From: Paraburkholderia kururiensis
Lineage (GTDB): Bacteria > Pseudomonadota > Gammaproteobacteria > Burkholderiales > Burkholderiaceae
Length of the DNA stretch: 64,000 nucleotides
Direction: 5' to 3'
Assembly: GCF_034424375.1 (NCBI RefSeq)
Contig: NZ_CP139965.1
Location: 4,898,001 to 4,962,000 of the forward strand
The notes beneath the pieces are model-generated. The model worked only from the letters and a program-made list of their open reading frames with translations. It was not told where the DNA came from and ran no database searches. How positions within the stretch are numbered: the first letter of the stretch is position 1; every line of letters begins with the position of its first letter. This document shows, piece by piece, positions 53,097 through 62,436 of this stretch. Both the position numbers and the translations under genes were made by a program.

Positions 53097-54638
53097 ATGA
53101 GCCAGCCGATCCGCTTCTATCACCGCAACGCCGTTCGCGAAGTCAGCGACGCGCCGGTCACCCGCACCGTTCTCCAGTACCTGCGCGAAGACGCGCGCTG
53201 CACCGGCACCAAGGAAGGCTGCGCCGAGGGTGACTGCGGCGCCTGCACGGTCGTAATCGGCGAGCCGGACGGCGCGGGCGGCGTGGCCTTCAAGGCGGTT
53301 AACGCGTGCATCCAGTTTCTGCCCACGCTCGACGGCAAGGCGCTCTTCACCGTGGAAGACCTGCGCCAGCCCGACGGCTCGCTGCACCCCGTGCAGCAGG
53401 CAATGGTGGATTGCCACGGCTCGCAATGCGGCTTCTGCACGCCGGGCTTCGTCATGTCGATGTGGGCGCTTTACGAGAAGCACGGTCACGAGCACGCCGA
53501 GCACGCGTCGTGTGCCGCGGGATGCGCGCAGACCACCGTGCCCACGCGCGACGAAATCGCCAACGCGCTCACGGGCAACCTGTGCCGCTGCACGGGGTAT
53601 CGCCCCATCATCGAGGCGGCCGAACGCATGTTCGACGCCGACCCGCCGAAGGCGCCCGTCGATACCGCGGCGCTCGCGCGCACGCTCGCTTCCATCGCGC
53701 GTACCGAAACGTTCGAGTACGAGCACGCGGGCCAGCGGTTCGACGCGCCGCGCACCGTCGACGCCCTCGCGCAGATCAAGGCCGCGCGCCCCGAGGCGCG
53801 CATTCTCGCGGGCAGCACGGACATCGGCCTGTGGGTCACCAAGCAGATGCGCGAGCTGGGCGACGTCGTCTATGTCGGGCAGGTGGGCGAGATGCAGCGC
53901 ATTGCCGTATCCGACGAATGGATCGCAATCGGCGCGGGCGCGACCGTCGAGAGCGCCTATGCCGAACTCGCGAAGCACTACCCCGAACTCACGGAGATGT
54001 GGCAGCGCTTCGCGTCGCTGCCCATTCGCAACGCGGGCACGCTGGGCGGCAACGTGGCGAACGGCTCGCCCATCGGCGACTCGATGCCGGGGCTCATCGC
54101 GCTCGGCGCGCGCGTCGTGCTGCGCGGCGGCAGCGTGACGCGCGAGCTGCCGCTCGAAGACCTGTACCTCGCGTATCAGAAGAAGGACATGGCGCCGCAC
54201 GAGTTCGTGGCCGCGCTGAAGGTGCCCACGCGTACGGGCGCGCGGCGCAATCTTCGGTTTCGCACCTACAAGCTCTCGAAGCGCTTCGACTCGGACATCT
54301 CCGCGGTATGCGCCGCGTTCGCCTTCATCGCGGATGGCGACACGATCCGCGAGCCGCGCGTCGCGTTCGGCGGCATGGCGGCCACGCCGAAGCGTGCGGT
54401 GCGAGTCGAGCATGTGCTGGCCGACGCGCAGTGGCACGAAGCCACGGCACAGGCCGCGATGCTCGCGCTCGCCGAAGACTACGCGCCGCTCACCGACATG
54501 CGCGCCACGAGCGACTACCGGCTGGAAGCCGCGAAGAACACGCTGTACCGCTTCTGGCTCGAAACGCGGCCGCACGATCCGCTGCCGCGAGAAGCGCTCG
54601 ACGTGCGCGCGGTGACAGCAGAAAGCGCTGCGGGATGA
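53097..54638 (+). CDS. xdhA: xanthine dehydrogenase small subunit (FeS and FAD)
   Basis: 513 residues. Two [2Fe-2S] domains: Cys42, 47, 50 and 71 (GCAEGDCGAC), and Cys111, 114, 163 and 165 (CGFCTPGF, LCRCTGYRPI). The FAD domain follows (LAGSTDIGLWV, then LPIRNAGTLGGNVANGSPIG) and the CO-dehydrogenase flavoprotein C-terminal domain. Residues about 129-149, between the second pair of FeS ligands, form an insert rich in His and Cys. Passes electrons from the Mo site in XdhB to NAD. xdhB follows after 141 bases. Confidence 0.96.
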   Translation: MSQPIRFYHRNAVREVSDAPVTRTVLQYLREDARCTGTKEGCAEGDCGACTVVIGEPDGAGGVAFKAVNACIQFLPTLDGKALFTVEDLRQPDGSLHPVQQAMVDCHGSQCGFCTPGFVMSMWALYEKHGHEHAEHASCAAGCAQTTVPTRDEIANALTGNLCRCTGYRPIIEAAERMFDADPPKAPVDTAALARTLASIARTETFEYEHAGQRFDAPRTVDALAQIKAARPEARILAGSTDIGLWVTKQMRELGDVVYVGQVGEMQRIAVSDEWIAIGAGATVESAYAELAKHYPELTEMWQRFASLPIRNAGTLGGNVANGSPIGDSMPGLIALGARVVLRGGSVTRELPLEDLYLAYQKKDMAPHEFVAALKVPTRTGARRNLRFRTYKLSKRFDSDISAVCAAFAFIADGDTIREPRVAFGGMAATPKRAVRVEHVLADAQWHEATAQAAMLALAEDYAPLTDMRATSDYRLEAAKNTLYRFWLETRPHDPLPREALDVRAVTAESAAG

Positions 54639-54779
54639 GGGCATCGTACGAGCGGCGGCGCGCGCAGCGAAAGTGACGCAAGCGTGTCGCTCCTGCACCG
54701 CATGCAATGACACCGCCGGCACCATCGGCATCAGCACCCGACAAAAACGACAGTCAGCAGGGATACGGAGATTCACCGA

Positions 54780-57197
54780 ATGAACCAGCAAGCCGAACCG
54801 TTCCTGAAGGAGCCCGTCGACGCCGCGGAATTCGCGCAGGTCCACGTGTCGCGTCCGCACGAGTCCGCGCACCTGCACGTGAGCGGCCGCGCCACGTACA
54901 CGGACGACATTCCGCTCCTGGCCGGCACGCTGCACGCGGCGCTCGGGCTGGCGGAGAAGGCGCACGCGAAGATCGTCTCGATTGCGTTCGACAAGGTGCG
55001 CGCCACGCCCGGCGTGGTGGCCGTGTTCACCGCCGAAGACATCCCCGGCGTGAACGACTGCGGCCCGATCGTCCACGACGATCCGGTGCTGGCCGACGGC
55101 GTCGTGCAGTACGCGGGTCAGCCCATGTTCATCGTGGTCGCCACGTCGCACGAAGCCGCGCGTCTTGCCGCGCGCCGCGCGGAAGTGGTCTACGAGGAGC
55201 TGCCTGCCGTGCTCACCGCGCAGCAGGCGCGCGCGGCGCAGCAGTACGTCGTGCCGCCGATGAAGCTTGCGCGCGGGGACTCCGGCGCGAAGATCGCGCG
55301 CGCCGCGCACCACGTGGCGGGCGAGATGACGCTGGGCGGTCAGGAGCAGTTCTATCTGGAAGGGCAGATCGCCTACGCCGCGCCGAAAGACGACGACGGC
55401 ATGCACGTGTGGTGTTCCACGCAGCATCCGAGCGAAATGCAGCACCTCGTCGCGCACATGCTCGGCGTGCCGTCGCACAACGTGCTCGTGGAATGCCGGC
55501 GCATGGGCGGCGGCTTCGGCGGCAAGGAATCGCAGTCGGGGCTGTTCGCGTGCTGCGCGGCGCTCGCCGCGTGGAAGCTGCTGTGCCCGGTGAAGCTGCG
55601 CCCGGACCGCGACGACGACATGATGATCACGGGCAAGCGCCACGACTTCCACTACACCTACGAAGCGGGCTACAGCGACGACGGTTTGATCGAAGGCGTC
55701 GCCGTGGATATGACCTCGCGCTGCGGCTTTTCAGCGGACCTCTCCGGTCCCGTGATGACGCGCGCGGTCTGCCATTTCGACAACGCGTACTGGCTGCCGG
55801 ACGTTTCCATCGCGGGCTTCTGCGGCAAGACCAACACGCAGTCGAATACGGCGTTCCGCGGCTTCGGCGGACCGCAGGGGGCGTTCGCCATCGAATACAT
55901 CATCGACGACGTGGCGCGCAATCTCGGCCTCGATCCGCTCGAGGTGCGCCGCCGCAACCTCTACGGCAAGACGCACAACAACGTGACGCCGTACGGGCAG
56001 ACCGTGGAAGACAACGTCATCCACGAACTGATCGACGAACTCGCGGCGTCGAGCGACTACCGTGCGCGCCGCGAGGCCGTGCGGGCTTTCAACGCGCGCA
56101 ACGCGGTGTTGAAGAAAGGCATCGCGCTCACGCCCGTGAAGTTCGGCATTGCGTTCAACGTCACGCATTTCAACCAGGCCGGGGCGCTCGTCCACATCTA
56201 TACGGACGGATCGGTGCTCGTGAACCACGGCGGCACGGAGATGGGCCAGGGGCTCAACACGAAGGTCGCGCAGGTGGTGGCGCACGAACTGGGCGTGAGC
56301 TTCGCACGCGTGCGCGTGACGGCGACGGATACGAGCAAGGTGGCGAACACGTCGGCCACCGCGGCGTCCACCGGTTCCGACCTCAACGGCAAGGCCGCGC
56401 AGGATGCGGCGCATCAGTTGCGCGCGCGGCTCGCAGCGTTCGCCGCGGAGCGCTACGGCGCAGGCAGCGTGAGCGCTGCGGACGTGCGCTTCGCCAACGA
56501 CACCGTCGTGGCGGGCGACGCCGTGGTGCCTTTCGACGAAGTGGTGGCGAAGGCTTACCTCGCCCGCGTGCAGCTGTGGTCCGATGGCTTCTACGCCACG
56601 CCGAAACTGCATTGGGACCAGGCGAAGCTGCAGGGGCGGCCGTTCTTCTACTACGCGTACGGCGCGGCGGTCTCCGAGGTGGTGATCGACACGCTCACGG
56701 GCGAAATGCGCGTGCTGCGCGCCGATGCATTGCACGACGTGGGCGCGTCGTTGAATCCCGCGATCGACGTGGGCCAGGTGGAGGGCGCGTTCGTGCAGGG
56801 CATGGGCTGGCTCACCACCGAAGAACTCTGGTGGAAGCCCGACGGCAAGCTCATGACGCACGCGCCGTCCACCTACAAGATTCCCACCGTGAACGACATG
56901 CCCGCCGATTTCCGCGTGCAGCTGTTCAAGAACCGCAACGCCGAAGAGAGCATCCACCGCTCGAAGGCCGTGGGCGAGCCGCCGCTGCTACTGCCGTTCT
57001 CGGTGTTCTTCGCGATTCGCGACGCGGTGGCGGCCGTGAGCGACTACAAGACGAATCCGCCGCTCAACGCGCCGGCCACGGCCGAGGAAATTCTCAAGGC
57101 GGTGCGGGCTGTGCGGGGCGGTGCAGTGGCAAGAGTGGCGAGCACGGCGAGCACGGCAAGCGAAAGCGCTGCAGGCACGCCGCACGAAGCGGTGTAA
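54780..57197 (+). CDS. xdhB: xanthine dehydrogenase molybdenum subunit
   Basis: 805 residues. Molybdopterin-binding large subunit. GRATYTDDIPLLAGTLHAAL at the start, ECRRMGGGFGGKES and NTAFRGFGGPQGAFAIEYII for cofactor binding, GGTEMGQGLNTKVAQV, and the catalytic Glu733 in AVGEPPLLLPFSVFFAIR. It hydroxylates hypoxanthine and xanthine to uric acid. The last ~25 residues are a Ser/Ala/Thr repeat tail encoded by near-repeats of GCGAGCACG. xdhC starts 28 bases later. Confidence 0.96.
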   Translation: MNQQAEPFLKEPVDAAEFAQVHVSRPHESAHLHVSGRATYTDDIPLLAGTLHAALGLAEKAHAKIVSIAFDKVRATPGVVAVFTAEDIPGVNDCGPIVHDDPVLADGVVQYAGQPMFIVVATSHEAARLAARRAEVVYEELPAVLTAQQARAAQQYVVPPMKLARGDSGAKIARAAHHVAGEMTLGGQEQFYLEGQIAYAAPKDDDGMHVWCSTQHPSEMQHLVAHMLGVPSHNVLVECRRMGGGFGGKESQSGLFACCAALAAWKLLCPVKLRPDRDDDMMITGKRHDFHYTYEAGYSDDGLIEGVAVDMTSRCGFSADLSGPVMTRAVCHFDNAYWLPDVSIAGFCGKTNTQSNTAFRGFGGPQGAFAIEYIIDDVARNLGLDPLEVRRRNLYGKTHNNVTPYGQTVEDNVIHELIDELAASSDYRARREAVRAFNARNAVLKKGIALTPVKFGIAFNVTHFNQAGALVHIYTDGSVLVNHGGTEMGQGLNTKVAQVVAHELGVSFARVRVTATDTSKVANTSATAASTGSDLNGKAAQDAAHQLRARLAAFAAERYGAGSVSAADVRFANDTVVAGDAVVPFDEVVAKAYLARVQLWSDGFYATPKLHWDQAKLQGRPFFYYAYGAAVSEVVIDTLTGEMRVLRADALHDVGASLNPAIDVGQVEGAFVQGMGWLTTEELWWKPDGKLMTHAPSTYKIPTVNDMPADFRVQLFKNRNAEESIHRSKAVGEPPLLLPFSVFFAIRDAVAAVSDYKTNPPLNAPATAEEILKAVRAVRGGAVARVASTASTASESAAGTPHEAV

Positions 57198-57225
57198 CGC
57201 GAGGCAGTAGAGGGAGCACAGCGCC

Positions 57226-57798
57226 ATGAGTCCGAGCCATCATCCTTCGCCGCGTGCCGGGAGCGCGAGCGTGGCAGCGAGCCCATCTTTGCCCACGCCG
57301 CCCATGCACATCGTGCTGTTCGGCGCGGGCCACGTGGGCCATGCGCTCGTCACGCTGCTCGGCCACTTGCCGTGCGTCGTGCAATGGGTCGACGAGCGCG
57401 ACGAGTGCTTTCCCGACGAAGTGCCGGGCAACGTTCAGATGGAAGCGACGGATACGCCCGAAGCCATCGTGGACCGCGCTCCGGCGGGCGCGTACTTCAT
57501 CGTGATGACCCACCACCACGCGCTCGACTTCGCGCTGACCGAACGCATCATGAAGCGCCGCGACGTGGCATGGTTCGGGCTGATCGGCTCGAAGACCAAG
57601 CGCGTGAAGTTCGAGCGGCGGCTCGTCGCGCGCGGACTGGACCCGGCGCGGCTCGCGGAGATCGTTTGTCCCATCGGCGTGCCGGGCATCGTGGACAAGG
57701 CGCCTGCCTCCATTGCCGTGGCCGTGTGCGCCCAGCTCATGCAGGTGCGGTGCATGGCCGCTGCTACACCGGCCGCCGCGCGTTGCGTGTCGCAGTAA
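57226..57798 (+). CDS. xdhC: XdhC-type accessory protein, C-terminal Rossmann domain only
   Basis: 190 residues. After a short Pro/Ser/Ala-rich leader comes PPMHIVLFGAGHVGHALVTL, then CVVQWVDERDECFP and WFGLIGSKTKRVKFERRL, the Rossmann domain of XdhC. XdhC inserts sulphurated molybdenum cofactor into xanthine dehydrogenase. The usual ~100-150-residue N-terminal XdhC_CoxI domain is missing, and no reading frame for it lies between xdhB and this start. GAGGGAG before the ATG supports the start. The 3' end overlaps the convergent LysR gene by 35 bases. Confidence 0.85.
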   Translation: MSPSHHPSPRAGSASVAASPSLPTPPMHIVLFGAGHVGHALVTLLGHLPCVVQWVDERDECFPDEVPGNVQMEATDTPEAIVDRAPAGAYFIVMTHHHALDFALTERIMKRRDVAWFGLIGSKTKRVKFERRLVARGLDPARLAEIVCPIGVPGIVDKAPASIAVAVCAQLMQVRCMAAATPAAARCVSQ

Positions 57799-58711
57799 GC
57801 GAGTTGGAGACTTCGGCCATCAATGCGCGCAGCCATTCGAGATCGCTCGGCCGGTCGGGCTGCGGGTGCCACAGCTGATAGCACTTGATGCGCGGAAACG
57901 CGATGGGCGCATCGAGCACCGCGAGCGGCAGCAGGCTCGCGTAGTGCAACGCGAAACGCCGCGTCGTGGTGAAAATCAGATCCGATTGCAGAAGCGCCTG
58001 CGGCACGAGCCCGAAGTAGGGCAGCGTCGCCACCACCCGGCGTGTGGCGCCCGCCTTCGCGAGTCCCACTTCGATGGCGCTTGCTTTAGCACCGGTGTAA
58101 TGCGTGGGCGCGAGATGGGCCGCGTGCAGATACGCGTCGCGCGTAAGCGGCGCACGGGCCAGCGGATGATCGGCGCGCATCATGCACACCACCGTGTCCT
58201 GAAACAGGTCGCTGCGCCCGAAGCGCGCGTCGGGCTTCGGCCAGTTGCCGATCACGAGATCGAGTTCGCCCGCATCGAGCGCGGCCTCGTGGTCGAGCGT
58301 GGGACTCAGCGAATGGATTTCGAGCCGCGCGTACGGCGCCGCGTCGCGAAAGCGCGCGATCACCGTGGGCATGAAGAAGTCGTTCAGATAGTCGGGGGCT
58401 GCGATGCGAAACGCGCGTCGCGAGCGCGCCGGATCGAAGTCGCCGTGTGGTGTGGCGACGAAGTCCACATCGCGCAGCACGCGCTGCGCGTGCGGCAGCA
58501 GCGACGCGCCGTACTCCGTGGGCACCATGCCGGACTTGCCGCGCACGAGAATCGGGTCGCCGAGTATTTCGCGCAGCTTGCGCAGCGCCGAGCTGATGGC
58601 GGGCTGTGTCTGGTTGAGCCGCAGCGCGGTCTGCGTGACGCTGCGCTCGACCAGCAGCGTGCGCAGCACGCGCACGAGCCAGATATCGAGGGAAGCGGCG
58701 TTCGGGTCCAT
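57764..58711 (-). CDS. LysR family transcriptional regulator
   Basis: 315 residues. HTH at about 20-60 (VTQTALRLNQTQPAISSALR, then KLREILGDPILVR), then the periplasmic-binding-like effector domain (FRIAAPDYLNDFFMP, ELDLVIGNWPKPDARF). It is convergent with xdhC, overlapping its end by 35 bases, and on the same strand as the isomerase gene 167 bases upstream. Its target genes cannot be told from position; the xdh set or the isomerase are candidates. Confidence 0.88.
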   Translation of the reverse strand: MDPNAASLDIWLVRVLRTLLVERSVTQTALRLNQTQPAISSALRKLREILGDPILVRGKSGMVPTEYGASLLPHAQRVLRDVDFVATPHGDFDPARSRRAFRIAAPDYLNDFFMPTVIARFRDAAPYARLEIHSLSPTLDHEAALDAGELDLVIGNWPKPDARFGRSDLFQDTVVCMMRADHPLARAPLTRDAYLHAAHLAPTHYTGAKASAIEVGLAKAGATRRVVATLPYFGLVPQALLQSDLIFTTTRRFALHYASLLPLAVLDAPIAFPRIKCYQLWHPQPDRPSDLEWLRALMAEVSNSLTATRNARRPV

Positions 58712-58878
58712 GTCGGTTCGGGCGGAGAGGCGCCGGCCGGGGCGCGGCGGGCAGGCGCGATGTCCATAACCTTAGGCGCCATCGCGCACGGCCGCCATAG
58801 CGGGCCCGGTATGGCCGGCATCACGGCCCATTCGCGCGTCACACCTGCGCGCCGCAATCGTGCGTCGTGACCTTTCCG

Positions 58879-59553
58879 CTACTTGCGCATCCGGCCGTCG
58901 GGCAGTCCCGAGGGCAGGTTGCTGATGCGCTTCACCTCGGCCGAGTCGAGCCAGTTCGGCGTGCGGGCGCAGTAGAGCACCATGGGCAGCGCGTCTTCGC
59001 CCCAGAAAAGCTGCCTGTTGAGCCAGAACGTGGGCACGCCGAACACGCCCATCTGGATGGCGTCGGACGTATTGCGGCGCAGTTGCGCGCGCACCTCTTC
59101 GCGCTCGATCAGCGACGTGCCGTGCGAAATGCCCACGCGGTCGCAAAGCGCCTCGAAGCCTTCCTCGCTCGACGGGTCGCGTCCTTCGCGCCAGATGAAG
59201 CGGAAGATCTCGCGCACGCAGGCGAGGTCGCCGCCTGCTGCAATGGCGAGCAGCATCGGCTTGATCGAATCGAACGGATGCGCGGCCGGCATGCGAAACG
59301 GAATGCCGAGCTGCTCCGCGCGAAAGAGCGCGTGGCGGTAGGTGAAGATGCGCTTGGCGGGAATTTCGTAGGCGCTGCTCTGATTCCAGTGACGGTAAAG
59401 CTCCGGGAGCAGGACCGGCGTGAACACGAAGTCGAAGCCCGGCCACTTGTCGTGCTGCTCGAGCAGGAGATAGGAGAACGGCGAGACGAAGTCGTAAAAC
59501 CACAAGGGCTGCCTCAGGTCCACGCCGTTGATGTTGATGTCCTGGTTGTTCAT
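58879..59553 (-). CDS. 2-hydroxychromene-2-carboxylate isomerase-like (DsbA/kappa-GST family)
   Basis: 224 residues from ATG 59553, preceded by GGGAGAG. Thioredoxin-like DsbA fold: LWFYDFVSPFSYLLLEQ near the N-terminus holds the catalytic Ser of kappa-class GST/HCCA isomerases in place of the CXXC. MGVFGVPTFWLNRQLFWGED near the end is the other family signature. HCCA isomerase acts in naphthalene degradation using glutathione, but no other such genes are near, so the real substrate is open. Confidence 0.85.
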   Translation of the reverse strand: MNNQDININGVDLRQPLWFYDFVSPFSYLLLEQHDKWPGFDFVFTPVLLPELYRHWNQSSAYEIPAKRIFTYRHALFRAEQLGIPFRMPAAHPFDSIKPMLLAIAAGGDLACVREIFRFIWREGRDPSSEEGFEALCDRVGISHGTSLIEREEVRAQLRRNTSDAIQMGVFGVPTFWLNRQLFWGEDALPMVLYCARTPNWLDSAEVKRISNLPSGLPDGRMRK

Positions 59554-59690
59554 TGTGTCTCTCCCGGTTTTCCGTATTCGATGCGGCCGCGGCTCGCCTG
59601 TCATGGTCGTGACGATGTTACGCAAAGGTCTGTGCAGATGCACGGCGAGTGCGCAGGGTGCGCGGCCTGCAGCGCCGCGCGTATGCGCCG

Positions 59691-61352
59691 CTACGTGCCT
59701 GCGTGTTTGTGGCCGTCGTGTTCGCTGGGCGGCTGCGCTTGGTTGCTGCCGCGGGTGCTGTCGTCGCGTTCGTCGCTGTCGTCGGCATCGGCCGCTGTGT
59801 CCCGGGCGTCGGCTTCGGCCGCCTCGCCGGACGTGGTCGCTTCATTCGCCTCACCGGCTTCTTCGGCTTCGTCGTTCGCCGCCATGCCGCGCTCGTGCGC
59901 GAGCCGCGAGCGCACGAAGCCGATATGTTCGCGCAGCACGTAGAACTGGTCCGCGTAGGCAAGCGGCATCTTCATCGCGTTGACCGATTCCTCGATCGCG
60001 TCGAGCCGGTCGAGCAGCTTGCGGCGCTCGTGCGTGGAGTTCTCGTTCATGGCGCCGCGCTCGATGGCGATGAGCGCGCCGTACCACCGGTAGATGCGCG
60101 AGCGCACACGCCACGCGTAGAGCGACGGCACGAGCCGCAGTCCCGGAATCAGCACGACGATGATCGGCACGAGCAGCACGATGAGCCGGTCCGCGAGGCT
60201 CGCGAGCCAGAACGGCAGCGTGCGGTACAGGAAGCTCTTGCCCGACTTGTAGTAGCGCGCGGCGTCGTCGCTGACGGGGAAGTCCTGCGCACGCGGGGCC
60301 GGGAACTCGCCCGCGCGCTGCATGATGCTGGCCTTGCCGTGCACTTCCTTCGCCGCTTCGATGAGCAGGTCCGAGAGCGCGGGGTGCAGCGAATCGCGTG
60401 CGACAAGCTCCACCGTAGGCGCGAGCAGATGCACGGTGGTGGCGGGCAGGTTCTTGCCGAGGTCGAACGCGCCGGCGGGAATGTCCACGCGCGTGAGATA
60501 CGGGAAGCGTCGCGTGTAGGCGTCGGCCTGGGCGAAGTCGAAGAACTGCACGCCGGGCGTGCGGTAGAGCCGGCCCATCACCGGCGGCTGGGCCGAATCG
60601 CCGGCAAGGAACGCGGCGTCGATCTTGCCCGCTACGAGCGCCTGCGCCGCCTCTTCGCCGGAGAGCGGCAGGAGCTTCGTCGGTCCGTTCGGTTCGATGC
60701 CGTTGGCCTTCAGCAGCGCCAAGGCGAGCTGACGCGTGCCGCTGCCTTCGGCGCCAATCGCGATGCGCTCGCCCTTGAACTGCGAGAGCCGCGCGACGGT
60801 AGGCCCGTGATAGAAGATGGCGAGCGGCACGTAGGCCACGCTGCCGAGCGAGTTGAGGCCTTCGGGCGCGTTGTTGCCGTTCGTGCCGGCGGTGCCGGTG
60901 GTGCTGCTGGCACTGCTGGCGCTGCTCGCGCTCGTGGTACTAGCGGCACTGGTGGCACTGGCGGCGCCGCTTGCGCCCTCGGGAACATTGGCGCTGCCCG
61001 CGTTGCCCGCAATGCCGTCCTGCACGAAGGCGACGTCGACGTGGCTCGCGGGGTCGGTGAGGCGCTTGAGGTTGTCGGCCGATCCTTCGGAGGCCAGCAC
61101 ATTGAGCTTGATGCCGTTGCGCGCAAGGATCGTCTTGTACTTCTGCGCCGAAGTCCAGAACGAGCTGCCTACGGGGCCGGCGCTGATGGTGAGCGTATCG
61201 GGCGGCGCGGGCTGGATGAGCCGCACGGCGATCCAGATGGCGGCTGCGCTCACGAGCAGGATCGGTCCGAACGACACCGCCAGATCGCGCCATGAAATGG
61301 CCACGAAGCGGGCGACGAGGCGAGGACGTTTGCGGCCGGAGCGTAACTTCAT
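59691..61352 (-). CDS. TAXI-family TRAP solute-binding protein, membrane anchored
   Basis: 553 residues. A membrane helix at about 25-45 anchors a periplasmic TAXI domain (LTISAGPVGSSFWTSAQKYK, SADNLKRLTDPASHVDVAFV, then GERIAIGAEGSGTRQLALAL). A second helix follows at about 390-415 (LIVLLVPIIVVLIPGLRLVP) and a cytoplasmic helical tail ends acidic and His-rich. Residues about 117-162 are an Ala/Ser/Thr/Gly low-complexity insert inside the binding domain. No TRAP permease gene is adjacent, so it may sense rather than transport. Alone on its strand. Confidence 0.85.
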   Translation of the reverse strand: MKLRSGRKRPRLVARFVAISWRDLAVSFGPILLVSAAAIWIAVRLIQPAPPDTLTISAGPVGSSFWTSAQKYKTILARNGIKLNVLASEGSADNLKRLTDPASHVDVAFVQDGIAGNAGSANVPEGASGAASATSAASTTSASSASSASSTTGTAGTNGNNAPEGLNSLGSVAYVPLAIFYHGPTVARLSQFKGERIAIGAEGSGTRQLALALLKANGIEPNGPTKLLPLSGEEAAQALVAGKIDAAFLAGDSAQPPVMGRLYRTPGVQFFDFAQADAYTRRFPYLTRVDIPAGAFDLGKNLPATTVHLLAPTVELVARDSLHPALSDLLIEAAKEVHGKASIMQRAGEFPAPRAQDFPVSDDAARYYKSGKSFLYRTLPFWLASLADRLIVLLVPIIVVLIPGLRLVPSLYAWRVRSRIYRWYGALIAIERGAMNENSTHERRKLLDRLDAIEESVNAMKMPLAYADQFYVLREHIGFVRSRLAHERGMAANDEAEEAGEANEATTSGEAAEADARDTAADADDSDERDDSTRGSNQAQPPSEHDGHKHAGT

Positions 61353-62079
61353 GTAGGGCGAGCGGGATACAGCAGACGTTTAATGGAGCTTGCGGACGGG
61401 ACCGGATGGGGCGACCGGCGCGTTCTGCCTGGCGGCGCGGGCACCGCGACTACGGGCCGTGCCGTGGCGGCGCACCTGGCCACGCGCCTCGCCGCATACC
61501 GGGCCGATGGTACATGAGATTCGCGGCACGGCGTCGTTCGCGGCGGGTACCGGCCTGCGCGAAGGTGTTACCAAAGGTGAAAGCGCCCGGGGCAGTCGGC
61601 AGCCTGCCGGCCCGCGTGGCGAGGCTCGTGCCGGCAGGCGTCCGGACTTCGTTTCGGGTCCGCCGCGGGTGGACCGCAAGGCCGCTCCCACGCGGCATCG
61701 CAACCGTTTGCGGCGCTTCGCTAAATCCTTTGCGCTTCGTGCGCGTCCAGGCTAAATTGTGGGTCGCCGTCAAAACCAGAGGGTGCAACTCGCGCAGCCG
61801 GTCCACGCCACGAAGATCCGGCGCGCTGCAGCCCCATGACGGCAAGGCTCGCGGTGCACAGCCTCACGCTGCCGCAGCCTTTGCCTACCGTCTCTCGCAC
61901 ACCGTGTTCGAAGCCATAGCCGGCCGTCGCCCGCTGCGCCGCCTCGTCGTCGCGCGCATGGCGCACGGCCGCCGGAAGTCGTAACGAAGCCGCCTGCTCC
62001 AAAGCCGGTAGCCGCATCGCGGCGCCACACCGGCCGACGGGCACAAGCGGTCCTATCCGCGGTGAAAAAAGGAGAAATC
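61353..62079. other. long intergenic region before the BON gene
   Basis: 727 bases between the TAXI gene and the BON gene. Several open frames cross it on both strands, but none has convincing composition or a recognised domain. AAAAGGAG at about 62066-62073 is the ribosome site of the BON gene. I see no RNA gene or repeat here. Confidence 0.3.
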
Positions 62080-62436
62080 ATGAAATCGGTCAATTTTCTG
62101 AAGTCGCTGGGCGTCGCGCTGTGCATGACGATTGCGTGCAGCGCGTACGCGCAGTCGAGCGATGCGGCGGCGGGCGGTGACGCGTCCATGTCGGCCCCGG
62201 CTGCCAAGAAGGCGACGAAGAAGGCGGACCGCAAGCTCGGCTATGCGGTGCGCAAGGCGCTTTCGAAGTCGCAGGGCGTCGACGTGTCGAACATCACGGT
62301 GCGCTCGCGCGGCGGTGCGATCACGCTGACGGGCTCGGTGCCTGACGAAAGCCAGATCGCAAAGGCCGAAGAAGTCGCGAAGTCGGTGCCGGGCGTGACG
62401 TCGGTCACCAACAAGCTGACGAAGGTTCAGCAGTAA
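62080..62436 (+). CDS. BON-domain periplasmic protein
   Basis: 118 residues from ATG 62080, with AAAAGGAG correctly spaced; a GTG at 62062 overlaps that site and is rejected. Signal peptide ending ACSAYAQS, a Lys/Ala-rich linker, then a BON domain (VRKALSKSQGVDVSNITVRS, then LTGSVPDESQIAKAEEVAKS and GVTSVTNKLT). BON domains bind membranes or phospholipid, as in OsmY-type stress proteins. Likely periplasmic and stress-related. Confidence 0.88.
   Translation: MKSVNFLKSLGVALCMTIACSAYAQSSDAAAGGDASMSAPAAKKATKKADRKLGYAVRKALSKSQGVDVSNITVRSRGGAITLTGSVPDESQIAKAEEVAKSVPGVTSVTNKLTKVQQ

Noticed and set aside
53088..55652. 854-residue open frame on the minus strand over xdhA and xdhB
   Set aside because: It is antisense to two clear genes with all cofactor motifs. 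Long antisense frames are expected in GC-rich DNA, and its composition is His/Arg-rich without domains.
61292..61984. 230-residue plus-strand frame between the TAXI and BON genes
   Set aside because: It starts inside the TAXI gene, is Arg-rich with low-quality composition, and no motif was recognised.
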